DNA of 64,000 bases from Nocardioides hwasunensis (GCF_014779665.1 NZ_JACXYY010000005.1:366906-430905); one strand, 5' to 3'. Shown: positions 53,002 through 62,629, counted from the first letter of the stretch. Numbers and translations are program-made. The notes: generated from the sequence alone by a model not told the origin.

Positions 53002-53679
53002 ATGGGCGAGCAGACGATCGTGCACCTCCTGCGCCACGGTGAGGTGCACAACCCCGGCGGCGTGCTCTACGGCCGGCTCGACGGCTTCCACCTCTCCGAC
53101 CTGGGCCGCCGGATGGCCGAGCGGGTCGCGGAGACGATCGGCGGGCGCGACATCGTCCACCTGCGCACCTCGCCGCTCGAGCGCGCCCAGGAGACCATCG
53201 CGCCGCTGGCGAAGCGACTGGGCCTGACCCCCGAGCTCGACCGGCGGGTCATCGAGTCGAGCAACAAGTTCCAGGGCGTGAACTTCGGCAGCGGCGCCGC
53301 GACGTTCCTCAAGCGACCCGCGCTGCTGCGCCACATGTACAACCCGCGGAAGCCGTCGTGGGGCGAGCCCTACGACGAGATCGCCGGCCGGATGGTCGCG
53401 GCGCTGCACGACGCCCGCGACGCGGCGCGCGGCCACGAGGCCGTGGTCGTCTCCCACCAGCTGCCGATCTGGACGACCCGCCTGTTCCTGGAGAAGCGCA
53501 GCTACCTCCACCACCCCAAGCACCGGCAGTGCACGCTGTGCTCCCTGACCAGCGTGGTCTTCGACGGCGACCGGATGGTGCAGGTGCGCTACTCCGAGCC
53601 GGCCGGCGACCTGATCCCGGTCGGCGACCGCTCCGCCCCGTTCTCCGCCGGCGGTGCTCCCGACGAGGAGCGTCCGTGA
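53002..53679 (+). CDS. Histidine phosphatase-family protein, Rv0525-like
   Basis: 225 residues. The RHG motif LLRHGEVHN is at residues 9-17 with the phosphoacceptor His12, and the second His is in VVSHQLPIW. TSPLERAQETIAPLA is the usual internal motif. Located between hemL and the cytochrome c maturation genes in many actinobacteria; physiological substrate unknown. One base separates it from hemL and its stop overlaps tlpA. Confidence 0.92.
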   Translation: MGEQTIVHLLRHGEVHNPGGVLYGRLDGFHLSDLGRRMAERVAETIGGRDIVHLRTSPLERAQETIAPLAKRLGLTPELDRRVIESSNKFQGVNFGSGAATFLKRPALLRHMYNPRKPSWGEPYDEIAGRMVAALHDARDAARGHEAVVVSHQLPIWTTRLFLEKRSYLHHPKHRQCTLCSLTSVVFDGDRMVQVRYSEPAGDLIPVGDRSAPFSAGGAPDEERP

Positions 53680-54236
53680 GGCTCGCCCGTGCCGCGCTCG
53701 GGGCGCTCGTGTGCGTGCTCGTGCTGGCGGGCTGCTCCAACCTGGGCGGCACCGGCGACAAGGGCTACATCACCGGCGCGGGCGTGCCGGTGGAGGTCGC
53801 TGCCCAGGATCGCGGCAAGCCCCTGGAGCTCACCGGCGAGGACCTCGAGGGCAACCCGGTCGACGTCGCCGAGATGCGGGGCAAGCCGGTCGTGGTCAAC
53901 GTGTGGTGGTCGGAGTGCCCGCCGTGCCGGGTGGAGCAGCCCGACCTCAACGAGGCGGCCGCCGAGCTCGGCGACCAGGCGACCTTCCTCGGGCTCAACA
54001 TCCGTGACTCGTCCGCCGCGAAGGGCCTCGCGTTCGCGCGCAACCTCGACGTGACCTACCCGTCGATCTACTCGCCCGACGGCTCGGCCCTCCTCTCCTT
54101 CGCCGGCACGCTCAACCCGCGGTCGATCCCGAGCACGGTCGTCCTCGACGCCGAGGGTCGTGTCGCCGCCTCGGTCCAGGGTCGGATCCCGACCACGCAG
54201 ACACTCCTCTCGCTGGTCGAGAAGGCCGCGGAATGA
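53676..54236 (+). CDS. TlpA/ResA-like thioredoxin lipoprotein
   Basis: 186 residues. Lipobox LVLAGC places lipidated Cys20; the redox motif is WWSECPPC (Cys81, Cys84). It is a membrane-anchored thiol reductant outside the cell, supplying reduced cysteines to apocytochrome c for heme attachment. GTG start overlaps the previous stop (GTGA). Confidence 0.93.
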   Translation: MRLARAALGALVCVLVLAGCSNLGGTGDKGYITGAGVPVEVAAQDRGKPLELTGEDLEGNPVDVAEMRGKPVVVNVWWSECPPCRVEQPDLNEAAAELGDQATFLGLNIRDSSAAKGLAFARNLDVTYPSIYSPDGSALLSFAGTLNPRSIPSTVVLDAEGRVAASVQGRIPTTQTLLSLVEKAAE

Positions 54237-54982
54237 GTGACTGGTTCCAGTCCACCGCCCTGTCCGGGTCGCTGGTCCTCGCCCTTCCGGTGGCCCTGGT
54301 CGCCGGGCTGGTCTCGTTCTTCAGCCCCTGCGTGATCCCGCTGCTGCCGGGCTACCTGTCCTACGCCACCGGCCTCTCGGGCGCCGACCTCGAGGGCGCC
54401 CGCCGCAGCCGCATGGTCCTCGGGGCCGTGCTCTTCGTCCTGGGCTTCGCGGTGGTCTTCGTGCTGCTCGGCAGCCTCACCGGGGCGGCCGGCGCCTGGC
54501 TCTTCGTCCACACCCGCCAGCTCAACGTCGTGCTCGGTGTCATCACGATCCTGCTGGGGGTCGCGTTCCTGGGCGGCATCGGCTTCCTGCAGCGCGACTG
54601 GCGCATCCACCGGGTGCCCGCGGTCGGCCTCGCCGCCGCCCCGCTGCTGGGCTTCCTCTTCGGGCTCGGCTGGGCTCCGTGCGTGGGCCCGACCCTGGCC
54701 GCGATCAACATCCTCTCGGTCAACGAGGCGACCGCCACCCGGGGTGCGGTCCTCTCGGCCGTCTACGCCCTCGGGCTCGGCCTGCCCTTCATCGCCGCGG
54801 CCGTGGCCTACCGCCGGATGATCCGTGCGTTCACCGCCATCCGTCGCCACCAGGTGCTGATCATGCGCATCGGCGGCGTGATGATGATCGCCGTCGGGGT
54901 CCTGCTGGTCACCGGCTGGTGGGACTGGGCCGTGCAGTGGCTCCAGGGCACCCTCGTCGACGGGTTCTCGGTGCCGGTGTGA
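54233..54982 (+). CDS. ccdA: Cytochrome c biogenesis protein CcdA
   Basis: 249 residues and six membrane helices. The reductant-transferring cysteines are Cys33 (FFSPCVIPLLPGYLSY) and Cys150 (GWAPCVGPTLAAI). It passes electrons from cytoplasmic thioredoxin to TlpA. ATGA overlap with tlpA. Confidence 0.95.
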   Translation: MSDWFQSTALSGSLVLALPVALVAGLVSFFSPCVIPLLPGYLSYATGLSGADLEGARRSRMVLGAVLFVLGFAVVFVLLGSLTGAAGAWLFVHTRQLNVVLGVITILLGVAFLGGIGFLQRDWRIHRVPAVGLAAAPLLGFLFGLGWAPCVGPTLAAINILSVNEATATRGAVLSAVYALGLGLPFIAAAVAYRRMIRAFTAIRRHQVLIMRIGGVMMIAVGVLLVTGWWDWAVQWLQGTLVDGFSVPV

Positions 54983-56595
54983 CCGACCTCAAGCACCGGC
55001 CGTCCGACGACCGCCAGGCCACCGCGCTGCCGATGGACCTGACGGCGCGCGAGCTCGCCCGGTGGAGCTGGCGCCAGGTCACCTCGATGCGTACGGCGCT
55101 GGTGCTGCTGCTCCTGCTCGCCCTCGCCGCCATCCCGGGCTCGGTGATCCCGCAGGAGAACATCGACTCCCTCGCGGTGTCGCAGTGGCGCGACAACCAC
55201 CCGCGGCTGGCGCCGATCTGGGACCGGCTCGACCTGTTCTCCGTCTACGGCTCGGTGTGGTTCTCGGCGATCTACATCCTGCTGATGATCTCGCTGGTCG
55301 GCTGCATCATCCCGCGCCTGTTCGTCTACGCGCGCGCCCTGCGGGCCAAGCCCCCGAGGGCGCCCCGCCACCTGCAGCGGTTGCCCGAGTCGACGTCGTA
55401 CACCTGCGACGAGGACCCCGAGGTCGTGCTCACCCGCGCGGCGAAGGTCATCAGGAGGCGTCGGTTCCGGGTCGTGCGGCTCGAGGGATCCGACGCCGTC
55501 TCGGCCGAGCGCGGCCATCTCCGCGAGGCCGGCAACCTGGTCTTCCACCTCGCCGTGATCGTCGTCCTTGTCGGCGTCGCCACCGGCAGCCTCTTCGGCT
55601 ACAAGGGCGGCGTGATCATGTTCAACGGCGAGGACTACGGCTTCTCCAACAACCTCACCCAGTACGACGACTTCGCCCCGGGCAGCCTCTTCGACCCGTC
55701 GGTGATGGAGCCGTTCACCTTCAAGATCACCGACTTCGACGTCAGCTGGATCACCGATGGCCGGCGCACCGGCATGGCGCGCGACTTCGTCGCACACCTC
55801 GACTACACGACCGAGCCCGGCGCGGAGACGCAGGAGTACGACCTCAAGGTCAACCACCCGCTCACCATCGGCGGCACCGACGTCTTCCTCATCGGCCACG
55901 GCTACGCGCCGGTCATCACGATCAAGGACGGCGACGGCAACGTCGTGCAGTCGGGACCGACGGTGTTCCTGCCGACCAACGCCCAGACCTTCGAGTCGTT
56001 CGGCGTCATCAAGGCGCCCGACGCCCAGCCCGACCAGCTCGGGCTGGAGGGCACCTTCTACCCGACGTTCGCGATGAGCCGCGACGCCGAGGGCAACCTC
56101 AGCATGCCGGCCTCGGTGTTCGGCGACGCCTACGACCCGCTCGTCTCCCTCTTCGTCTACACCGGCGACGTCGGCCTCGACGACGGCAGCGGCTCCTCGG
56201 TCTACGTGCTCGACAAGAGCAGGACCACGCAGGTGATGAAGAAGGACGGGCAGCCGTTCCGGATGGACCTGCGCCCCGGCGACACGGTCACCCTCCCCGA
56301 CGGGCTGGGCAGCGTGACCTTCGACGGGCTCCAGCGCTGGAACAAGATCCAGGTCAGCCGCACGCCCGGCTCGATGGTGGCGCTGACCGGCGTCGTCGCG
56401 GCCCTGATCGGGCTGCTCGGGTCACTGTTCATCCGGCCGCGCCGCGTCTGGGTCCGGGCCCGCCGGCGGGACGACGGCACCACCCTCGTCGAGGTCGCCC
56501 GCCTCGACCGCTCGAACGGGGCCGTGCCCGGTGAGAGCACCGAGCTCGCAGACATCGTGGGGTCCCTCCGGGGATCCGAGAAGGAGTCGTCGTGA
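54979..56595 (+). CDS. resB: Cytochrome c biogenesis protein ResB
   Basis: 538 residues. Several N-terminal helices (TALVLLLLLALAAIPGSVIPQ; FSAIYILLMISLVGCIIPRL), then FHLAVIVVLVGVATGSLFGYKGG and a large extracytoplasmic domain ending with a last helix (MVALTGVVAALIGLLGSLFIRPRRVWVRARR). It is half of the System II heme-handling complex with CcsB. GTG start overlaps the ccdA stop. Function-critical residues are not visible to me beyond the family pattern. Confidence 0.94.
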   Translation: MTDLKHRPSDDRQATALPMDLTARELARWSWRQVTSMRTALVLLLLLALAAIPGSVIPQENIDSLAVSQWRDNHPRLAPIWDRLDLFSVYGSVWFSAIYILLMISLVGCIIPRLFVYARALRAKPPRAPRHLQRLPESTSYTCDEDPEVVLTRAAKVIRRRRFRVVRLEGSDAVSAERGHLREAGNLVFHLAVIVVLVGVATGSLFGYKGGVIMFNGEDYGFSNNLTQYDDFAPGSLFDPSVMEPFTFKITDFDVSWITDGRRTGMARDFVAHLDYTTEPGAETQEYDLKVNHPLTIGGTDVFLIGHGYAPVITIKDGDGNVVQSGPTVFLPTNAQTFESFGVIKAPDAQPDQLGLEGTFYPTFAMSRDAEGNLSMPASVFGDAYDPLVSLFVYTGDVGLDDGSGSSVYVLDKSRTTQVMKKDGQPFRMDLRPGDTVTLPDGLGSVTFDGLQRWNKIQVSRTPGSMVALTGVVAALIGLLGSLFIRPRRVWVRARRRDDGTTLVEVARLDRSNGAVPGESTELADIVGSLRGSEKESS

Positions 56596-57593
56596 CCGAC
56601 GCACAGTGGGAAGTCTTCAGCTACCAGAGCGTCATCGGCGCCGCGGTGCTCTACTTCCTGGCCATGCTCGCCTACTTCGTCGAGCTCGCCGGGCTGCGCG
56701 CAGTGGCGCCCGACGAGGAGGTGGGCGACCGGCGCACGGCCGTGGCGGGCCGCCTCGGCCTGGTGCTGACGGTCTTCGCCGTGGTCGTCCACTTCGTGGC
56801 CCTCGTCGCGCGCGGCCTGGCGGCCGACCCCAACCGGGTCCCGTGGGGCAACATGTACGAGTTCACGATCTCCGGCACGTTCGTGGTCGCGCTCGTCTTC
56901 CTCGTCGCCACCAAGGTGTGGGGCACCGAGTGGCTGGGCCCTCTGGTCACCACGTTCGTCGTCGCCGCGCTGATGGCGGGCTTCCTCGCCCTCGACGACG
57001 CCGTGCTGCCGCTGCCCGACGCCCTCAACTCCTACTGGCTGGTCATCCACGTCGTCTCGGCGGTCATCTCGACCGGCGCGTTCACGATCGGTGCGCTGCT
57101 CTCGGTGCTCTACCTGGTCAAGAGCAGGTCGACCTCGGACAGGGGCTACCTCGCGCGGGTGCCCGACCTGCCCAAGCTCGACCGGCTGTCCTACCGGATG
57201 CACGCGTTCGGCTTCCCGGTGTGGACCTTCGCGGTGCTGATCACCGGTCCGATCTGGGCCCACCAGGCCTGGGGCGCCTACTGGAACTGGGACCCCAAGG
57301 AGGTCTGGGCCTTCATCACGTGGGTGGTCTACGCGGCCTACCTGCACGCCCGCGCGACCGCCGGCTGGCGGGGGCGCAACGCGGCCTACCTCGCGCTCGT
57401 GGGAGTGGCGACGCTGTGGTTCAACTTCATCGGGATCAACTTCTTCAGCAGCTCCAGCCAGCACTCGTACGCCAAGAGCACGGGGGCGGAGCACTCGCTG
57501 GTGCAGCGATCAGCCGTCGTCGACGTCCTTGCGACGGTCGAGGTCGCGCAGGAAGTCCGGGTCGTCGTCCGGGCCGATCACCCGAGGCTCTGA
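56592..57593 (+). CDS. ccsB: Cytochrome c heme-ligation protein CcsB/CcsA
   Basis: 333 residues with about eight membrane helices and the heme-handling WAHQAWGAYWNWDPKEVWAFITW motif of the CcsA/CcsB family. Conserved ending is FFSSSSQHSYA; about 40 further residues continue, overlapping the convergent gene by 84 bases. The tail is atypical for the family. Overlaps resB by ATGA-like spacing. Confidence 0.94.
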   Translation: MTDAQWEVFSYQSVIGAAVLYFLAMLAYFVELAGLRAVAPDEEVGDRRTAVAGRLGLVLTVFAVVVHFVALVARGLAADPNRVPWGNMYEFTISGTFVVALVFLVATKVWGTEWLGPLVTTFVVAALMAGFLALDDAVLPLPDALNSYWLVIHVVSAVISTGAFTIGALLSVLYLVKSRSTSDRGYLARVPDLPKLDRLSYRMHAFGFPVWTFAVLITGPIWAHQAWGAYWNWDPKEVWAFITWVVYAAYLHARATAGWRGRNAAYLALVGVATLWFNFIGINFFSSSSQHSYAKSTGAEHSLVQRSAVVDVLATVEVAQEVRVVVRADHPRL

Positions 57594-57692
57594 CGACCCG
57601 CCGGTCCCGCCGTCGAGACGGCGCAGGGACAACCTGACCAACGTCCACACGACGAAGGCGATCACGGCGACCACCAGCAGGACCTTCAGCAT
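57510..57692 (-). CDS. Small membrane protein with a DDDPDFLRDL tail
   Basis: 60 residues: MLKVLLVVAVIAFVVWTLVRLSLR helix, then Gly/Ser linker and the GPDDDPDFLRDLDRR motif I know from other short actinobacterial proteins beside ccs genes. TACATT six bases before the ATG suggests a leaderless start. It overlaps the end of ccsB by 84 bases in convergent orientation. Function unknown. Confidence 0.7.
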   Translation of the reverse strand: MLKVLLVVAVIAFVVWTLVRLSLRRLDGGTGGSSEPRVIGPDDDPDFLRDLDRRKDVDDG

Positions 57693-57730
57693 TCCTCCAA
57701 TGTAGTCGGCAGACCCTAGGCTGGGTCCCC

Positions 57731-57994
57731 GTGAGGGAGTTCGTCGTCTACACCGTCATGCGGATCCTGCTGTTCGCCGCCTCGTTCGGCATCGTCGTCG
57801 GCGTCATGGCGCTGCTCTTCGACGGTCGCTACCACCTCTTCTGGGCGATCGTGCTGGCGTTCCTGATCTCCGGGGTGGCCTCGTTCTTCGTGCTCGACCG
57901 CCAGCGCGAGGAGTTCGCGCGACGCGTGGAGAGTCGCGCGGCCAAGGCCTCGAAGGCCTTCGAGGAGCGCAAGGCCCGCGAGGACGAGGACTGA
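57731..57994 (+). CDS. DUF4229 membrane protein
   Basis: 87 residues: two membrane helices (ILLFAASFGIVVGVMALLF and LFWAIVLAFLISGVASFFVL) and a coiled acidic/basic tail (RQREEFARRVESRAAKASKAFEERKAREDED). DUF4229 is conserved next to menA-related genes in actinobacteria, and function is unknown. GTG start, 38 bases downstream of the divergent small gene. Confidence 0.88.
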   Translation: MREFVVYTVMRILLFAASFGIVVGVMALLFDGRYHLFWAIVLAFLISGVASFFVLDRQREEFARRVESRAAKASKAFEERKAREDED

Positions 57995-58004
57995 CGGAGG
58001 GCTG

Positions 58005-59090
58005 ATGTCCGCGCTGTCGGTGTCACGCAGCCAGGCGCTCACCTGGCGCCTGCGCCGCCAGCACCTGACCGGCGGGAGCGGGGCCGGCGACGCCGTCGAG
58101 GTGGTGCGCACCCTCGCCGCCGTCTCCGTCAACGGGAGTGACCCCGACCTCGCCGTACGCCGTCGGCTCGCCGCCGCGGGCGAGCCGGGGGAGGTGGGCC
58201 GCGCCCTGGCCGACGGCCGGCTGATGCACACCTTCTCGTTCCGCGGCTCCGTGCAGGTGATGGCGCCGGAGACCGCCGGGGCCTACCTGGCCCTGCGCTC
58301 GGCCGGACGCCAGTGGGCGCTGACGAGCTGGGTCGAGCACTACCGGCTGCCGGCCGACGAGTGGCCCGACCTGCGTGCGCTCGTCCGGGACGTCGTCGCC
58401 GCCGGTCCCGTGCATTCGCAGGCGATCGCGGACGCGGTGTCCGGCGGGCGCTGGGACCACCTCGCCCGTGAGTTCGCCGAGCCCAACATCACCCTCCTCA
58501 AGCCCTTCGCCTGGCAGGGCGACATCGCGCTCGCGCCGTCGCCGGACGGCTCGCTGATGCTCCAGGACCCGGCCGTCGCGCCCGGCTGGGCCGGGGTCTG
58601 GCCGCTCGAGGAGGCGGGACCCTGGGCCGTCCTCGACTACGTCTCCGGCTACGGGCCCACGACCCCGGACCACGTCGAGCACTGGCTGGGAGGCGGCCTC
58701 AGCGCCGGCCGCTCCCGGTTGACGCGGTGGTGGTCCGAGGTGGCCGACCGGCTCACCGAGGTCGAGGTCGATGGCGAGCGCCGCTGGCTCCGCACCGACG
58801 ACGCCGACGAGCTGGCCGACACGCGTCCCGAGCCCTCCGCAGTGCTCCTGCCCGGCAAGGACGACTGGGTGATGGGGCCGGGGACGAAGGACACCTGGGT
58901 CGTGCCCGCGGAGCACCGCACGTCGATGACCCGCGGCGCCCACCCGGTGGTGGTCGACGGCGTCGTCGCCGGCACCTGGCGGCTCGACGGCGACACGGTG
59001 GACGCGACCTGCGACGTCCCGGGGCTCGCGGACGAGGCGGCCCGGCTCGGCGGCCTGATGGGGCGCGAGCTGTCGCTCAGAACCCCGTGA
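58005..59090 (+). CDS. Winged-helix DNA-binding domain protein (HTH_42 family)
   Basis: 361 residues beginning SVSRSQALTWRLRRQHL, the standard HTH_42 opening. Regions with FSFRGSVQVMAPETAG, GPVHSQAIADAVSGG and WAVLDYVSGYGPTT match this family, some members of which act on interstrand crosslinked DNA. No direct catalytic role is asserted here. Convergent with the GNAT gene, overlapping by 14 bases. Confidence 0.86.
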   Translation: MSALSVSRSQALTWRLRRQHLTGGSGAGDAVEVVRTLAAVSVNGSDPDLAVRRRLAAAGEPGEVGRALADGRLMHTFSFRGSVQVMAPETAGAYLALRSAGRQWALTSWVEHYRLPADEWPDLRALVRDVVAAGPVHSQAIADAVSGGRWDHLAREFAEPNITLLKPFAWQGDIALAPSPDGSLMLQDPAVAPGWAGVWPLEEAGPWAVLDYVSGYGPTTPDHVEHWLGGGLSAGRSRLTRWWSEVADRLTEVEVDGERRWLRTDDADELADTRPEPSAVLLPGKDDWVMGPGTKDTWVVPAEHRTSMTRGAHPVVVDGVVAGTWRLDGDTVDATCDVPGLADEAARLGGLMGRELSLRTP

Positions 59091-60333
59091 GGTTGTAGGG
59101 CGGCTCGTCGAGGTCGGCCATCGCGGCGAAGCGGCGTACGTCCTCGGCGGAGCCGGCGACGCGACCGGCGCGGTGCAGCGGGGCCACGCGGACGCCGCTG
59201 AGGTAGAGCGCACCGAGCGTCTCGGCGTCGAGCCGGACGTCGGCGGCCCGGTCGGTGAGCCCGACCTCGGCGACGCCGTCCGCGGTGGAGACGCGGAAGC
59301 GCCCGGCGGCGTGACCCTGCTGGTCGTCCACCTCGATCACGACGGTGCCGTCCGCCGCCCACGGTCGCGCCGTCAGCGCGCGCGGCACGTCGAGGAGGCG
59401 CAGCCACAGGAAGTGCCGGCTGGCGGTGTGCTTGAGGCGGTCGACGTCGACGAGCGCCCACTGCAACGGGTCGGCGGGATGGGCCAGGGTGAAGCTCACC
59501 TTCTGCACCCGGTCGGTGTGGGCCAGGAACGACCAGAGGCTGAGCTGCGTCGCCGGGTCGAGGGCGATCATCTCGGCGACCTTGAGCGTGTAGTCCTCGC
59601 CCCACGAGTAGACGACGAAGCCGTCCACGGTCTCGTCGGCGTCGAGGTGGACCGCGGCGCGGATCTTGGTGTTGGCGCCGCCCGCCTCGAAGTCGTAGGC
59701 CCCGGTGTGGATGTCCTCGTACTGCGCCGGCCACTCGACCGACCCGCGCTGGCGGGCGTGGAAGGCGTCGAAGACGGCCTTCACGTGCGGCCAGGCGTCG
59801 GCCGGCTCGATCATCTCGACGCGACCGCTGTCGTCGTAGGGGCGCAGGGCGAAGCCGGCGGACGTGTCGAGCTCGACGCTCTGGTTGAACGTCGCCGGGC
59901 CGAAGCCCCAGCGGCCGTAGATCGTGGCCTCGGACGCCGTCAGCGCCGCCACCGGGACGCCCTGCGCGACGGCGTCGGCGAGGTCGTCCTCGAGCAGGCG
60001 CCGCAGCAGGCCGCGCCGGCGGTGGGTGGCGCTCGTGGTCACGTCGGTGATCATCCGCAGCGGCAGCAGCCCGCGACCGGCGTTGAGGGTCTTGTCGAGG
60101 CTGGCGTAGGTCGCGACCGGCATCGCTCCGGCGCCGAACGCTCCCTCGGGCAGCCACGCACCGCTGACGTTGACGTGGTCGGTGCGGTAGTGGGTGGTCC
60201 AGCGCTGCACGAGCTCGTCGTCGGGACGCGGCTCACGGAAGCCCCGCTGCGTCGCGCCGATCCACCCCCGGCGACGGGCCACCGCCTCCTCGGAGTCGTC
60301 GGAGAAGTCGAGGCGGGCGAAGTTGTAGTCCAC
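59077..60333 (-). CDS. Eis-like GNAT N-acetyltransferase
   Basis: 418 residues. Acetyl-CoA-binding domain with LPLRMITDVTTSATHRRRGLLRRLLEDDL (the R-x2-G-x-G/A-type loop is RRRGLLRR), then a second GNAT-like domain and a C-terminal SCP2-like domain ending NLTGF. Eis proteins acetylate aminoglycosides or peptides; the C-terminal residue is a conserved Phe needed for catalysis in Eis. Substrate here is unknown. Confidence 0.9.
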   Translation of the reverse strand: MDYNFARLDFSDDSEEAVARRRGWIGATQRGFREPRPDDELVQRWTTHYRTDHVNVSGAWLPEGAFGAGAMPVATYASLDKTLNAGRGLLPLRMITDVTTSATHRRRGLLRRLLEDDLADAVAQGVPVAALTASEATIYGRWGFGPATFNQSVELDTSAGFALRPYDDSGRVEMIEPADAWPHVKAVFDAFHARQRGSVEWPAQYEDIHTGAYDFEAGGANTKIRAAVHLDADETVDGFVVYSWGEDYTLKVAEMIALDPATQLSLWSFLAHTDRVQKVSFTLAHPADPLQWALVDVDRLKHTASRHFLWLRLLDVPRALTARPWAADGTVVIEVDDQQGHAAGRFRVSTADGVAEVGLTDRAADVRLDAETLGALYLSGVRVAPLHRAGRVAGSAEDVRRFAAMADLDEPPYNLTGF

Positions 60334-60399
60334 GGCCGAGACGCTAGCCAGCCGCTGCGTGCGCGGCCACGGGTTATCGCGTCCTCGGGTCAGGACGGG

Positions 60400-61290
60400 T
60401 CAGGCCAGGACGAGCAGGGGGGCGGCGACCAGCACCGACCAGATGAGCTCGGAGGCGCCGGTGGCGGCGAGGACCGGGATGAGCGCGGGGCCCGTCGCGC
60501 CCTGCAGCACCGACCGCGCCGGCGCGGCGATCCGGGCCAGGAAGGCGAGCCCGACCAGCGCCCACCACGTGGTGGCGGCGGCGACGGCGACCACCGCGGC
60601 GGCCGCGACCAGGACGAGGAAGGCGTAGAGGTAGCGGGTGCGCTCGTCGCCGAGGCGTACGGCCAGGGTGCGCTTGCCGGCGACGGTGTCGGTCGGGATG
60701 TCGCGCAGGTTGTTGGCGACCAGGATGGCGCAGGCGAGCGCGCCGATGCCGATGCCGGCGTAGAGGGCCGGCCACTCCCACGTCTGCGTCAGGACGTACG
60801 TCGTGCCGACGACCGCGACCAGCCCGAAGAAGACGAACACCATCACCTCGCCGAGCCCGAGGTAGCCGTAGGGATTGTCGCCGCCGGTGTAGAACCACGC
60901 GGCGACGACGCAGACGAGACCGACCGCGACCAGCCACCACGCGGTCGTGGCGGCGAGGACCAGCCCGGCCACGCCCGCGACCCCGAAGGCGGCGAAGGCG
61001 GCGGCCTTCACCGCGCGCGGCGTCGCCGCGCCGGATCCCACGAGGCGCATCGGGCCGACTCGGTCGGCGTCGGTGCCGCGGATGCCGTCGGAGTAGTCGT
61101 TGGCGTAGTTGACGCCCACCTGCAGGGCGAGGCTGACCACGAGGGCGAGCAGCGCCTTCCACCACTCGAGGTCCGCGAGCGGGGCCGGGTCGACGTACGC
61201 TGCGACGCCGGTGCCGGCGAGGACCGGCGCGACGGCGGCGGGGAGGGTGCGCGGCCGGGCGCCGGCGAACCAGTCAGCGGGTGAGGTCAC
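60400..61290 (-). CDS. menA: 1,4-dihydroxy-2-naphthoate polyprenyltransferase MenA
   Basis: 296 residues, nine membrane helices, UbiA superfamily. The first Asp-rich motif is NYANDYSDGIRGTD; the second is DIPTDTVAGKRTLAVRLG. It prenylates DHNA in menaquinone synthesis. GTG start overlaps the MFS gene's end by 17 bases. It lies near ccs and hem genes, so heme and quinone genes are close together. Confidence 0.95.
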   Translation of the reverse strand: MTSPADWFAGARPRTLPAAVAPVLAGTGVAAYVDPAPLADLEWWKALLALVVSLALQVGVNYANDYSDGIRGTDADRVGPMRLVGSGAATPRAVKAAAFAAFGVAGVAGLVLAATTAWWLVAVGLVCVVAAWFYTGGDNPYGYLGLGEVMVFVFFGLVAVVGTTYVLTQTWEWPALYAGIGIGALACAILVANNLRDIPTDTVAGKRTLAVRLGDERTRYLYAFLVLVAAAAVVAVAAATTWWALVGLAFLARIAAPARSVLQGATGPALIPVLAATGASELIWSVLVAAPLLVLA

Positions 61291-62629
61291 CGGTGGATTC
61301 TGGCAGGGGAGCCTCGGGCTCGAGCATCGAGGCGGGTCCCGCGAGCGCCGAGGCTTCCGGGGCCGGGCGGTCCACCCGTGCGTCGGCGAGCACGTCGGGC
61401 GGCACGTGGGCCTCGAGGAATCGGCGTCCGGCGTGGGCGGCGTAGTGCAGCCCGACCGCGGCCGAGGTGACGATCGCGGCGATCGTGAGCCAGCCGTAGG
61501 CGCCCCAGTGCATCGCGAGGAAGCCGTAGACCGCAGGCGCCCAGAACCGGCCCAGCGTGCCGCCGAGCTCGGAGACCCCCTGGTAGTCGCCGCGACGACG
61601 GGGGTCCATCAGCTCGGCCTCGAAGGTCCAGCCCGAGGCCGACAGGAACAGCTCGGCCCAGGTGAGCACGATGTGTCCGAGGAAGAACATCACGATCGTC
61701 ACCCAGCCGACCGTCTCGTGGGTGGCGAGGGTGATGAGGCAGGTCAGCACGAAGAAGACCGTCGAGAAGCGGACGGCGCGCAGGGCGGTGGAGACGTCGC
61801 GGATGCCGCGCGAGGCGACGCGGGGGAGCACGATGCACATGACCGTGTTGGTCGCGAACAGCACGGCCACCAGCACCTTGGGTGCGTCGGTCTCGGTGAC
61901 CAGCCAGACCGGGATGACCGTGTGCAGCAGGACCTGGTTGGTCCACATGACGCCGGTGAAGAACGTGACCGCGATCCAGCTCTTGTTGCGGATCGCGGGG
62001 ATGCCCTCCGGCTTGGCCCGCGGCTCGTCGCCGCGCACGTCGTGCGTCGCGTCGGGCAGCCGCAGGATCGCCGCGCTGTTGACCAGGTAGAGGGCGGCGG
62101 TGAGCACGGGCGTCCATCGCAGCACGTCGGTGCCGAAGGCGATCGCTCCCGCACCCAGGAACGCGCCCAGGCTGAAGCCGACGTTGAGCGCGGAGTACAT
62201 GTAGGCGCGCGACTCCACCCGCTCCGAGGGCGGCAGCACGTCGATGACGTAGGCCCCGTGGGCCGCGCCGCCGAGCGTGCCCGCGACCTCCATGACCACG
62301 GCCAGCGCGACGTACTCCGGGAAGCTGTCGATGAAGGGCCACACCAAGAACAGCGCCCCCTGGATGATCGCGCTCAGCGACCACATCCGCTTGGGGCCGA
62401 AGTGGTCCACGAGCTTGCCGGCCGGCACCGCCACGCAGAAGCTCGCGACGGCCGCGATCGTGAGCCCGATGCCCACCTCGGCCAGCGACAGGCCCACGAC
62501 CATCGTGAAGAAGACCGCGGAGCCGGCCAGGAACGTGCCCTCTCCGGAGGCGAAGAGGAGCGACTGGGTCGACAGCCGTCGGGCGAGGACCGAGGGTGGG
62601 CTGGCGTAGCGGATCAGTGCGGCGAACAT
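61274..62629 (-). CDS. Major facilitator superfamily transporter
   Basis: 451 residues with about twelve membrane helices. The MFS loop 2-3 motif is GKLVDHFGPKRMW. The middle loop is long and charged (DATHDVRGDEPRAKPEG). Substrate is unknown; drug or metabolite export is most likely. It is upstream of menA in the same transcription unit. Confidence 0.9.
   Translation of the reverse strand: MFAALIRYASPPSVLARRLSTQSLLFASGEGTFLAGSAVFFTMVVGLSLAEVGIGLTIAAVASFCVAVPAGKLVDHFGPKRMWSLSAIIQGALFLVWPFIDSFPEYVALAVVMEVAGTLGGAAHGAYVIDVLPPSERVESRAYMYSALNVGFSLGAFLGAGAIAFGTDVLRWTPVLTAALYLVNSAAILRLPDATHDVRGDEPRAKPEGIPAIRNKSWIAVTFFTGVMWTNQVLLHTVIPVWLVTETDAPKVLVAVLFATNTVMCIVLPRVASRGIRDVSTALRAVRFSTVFFVLTCLITLATHETVGWVTIVMFFLGHIVLTWAELFLSASGWTFEAELMDPRRRGDYQGVSELGGTLGRFWAPAVYGFLAMHWGAYGWLTIAAIVTSAAVGLHYAAHAGRRFLEAHVPPDVLADARVDRPAPEASALAGPASMLEPEAPLPESTGDLTR

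Noticed and set aside
57470..57593. Frameshift in ccsB
   Set aside because: The frame remains open to a normal stop and no break in the membrane domain is visible; a lost stop is more likely than a frameshift.
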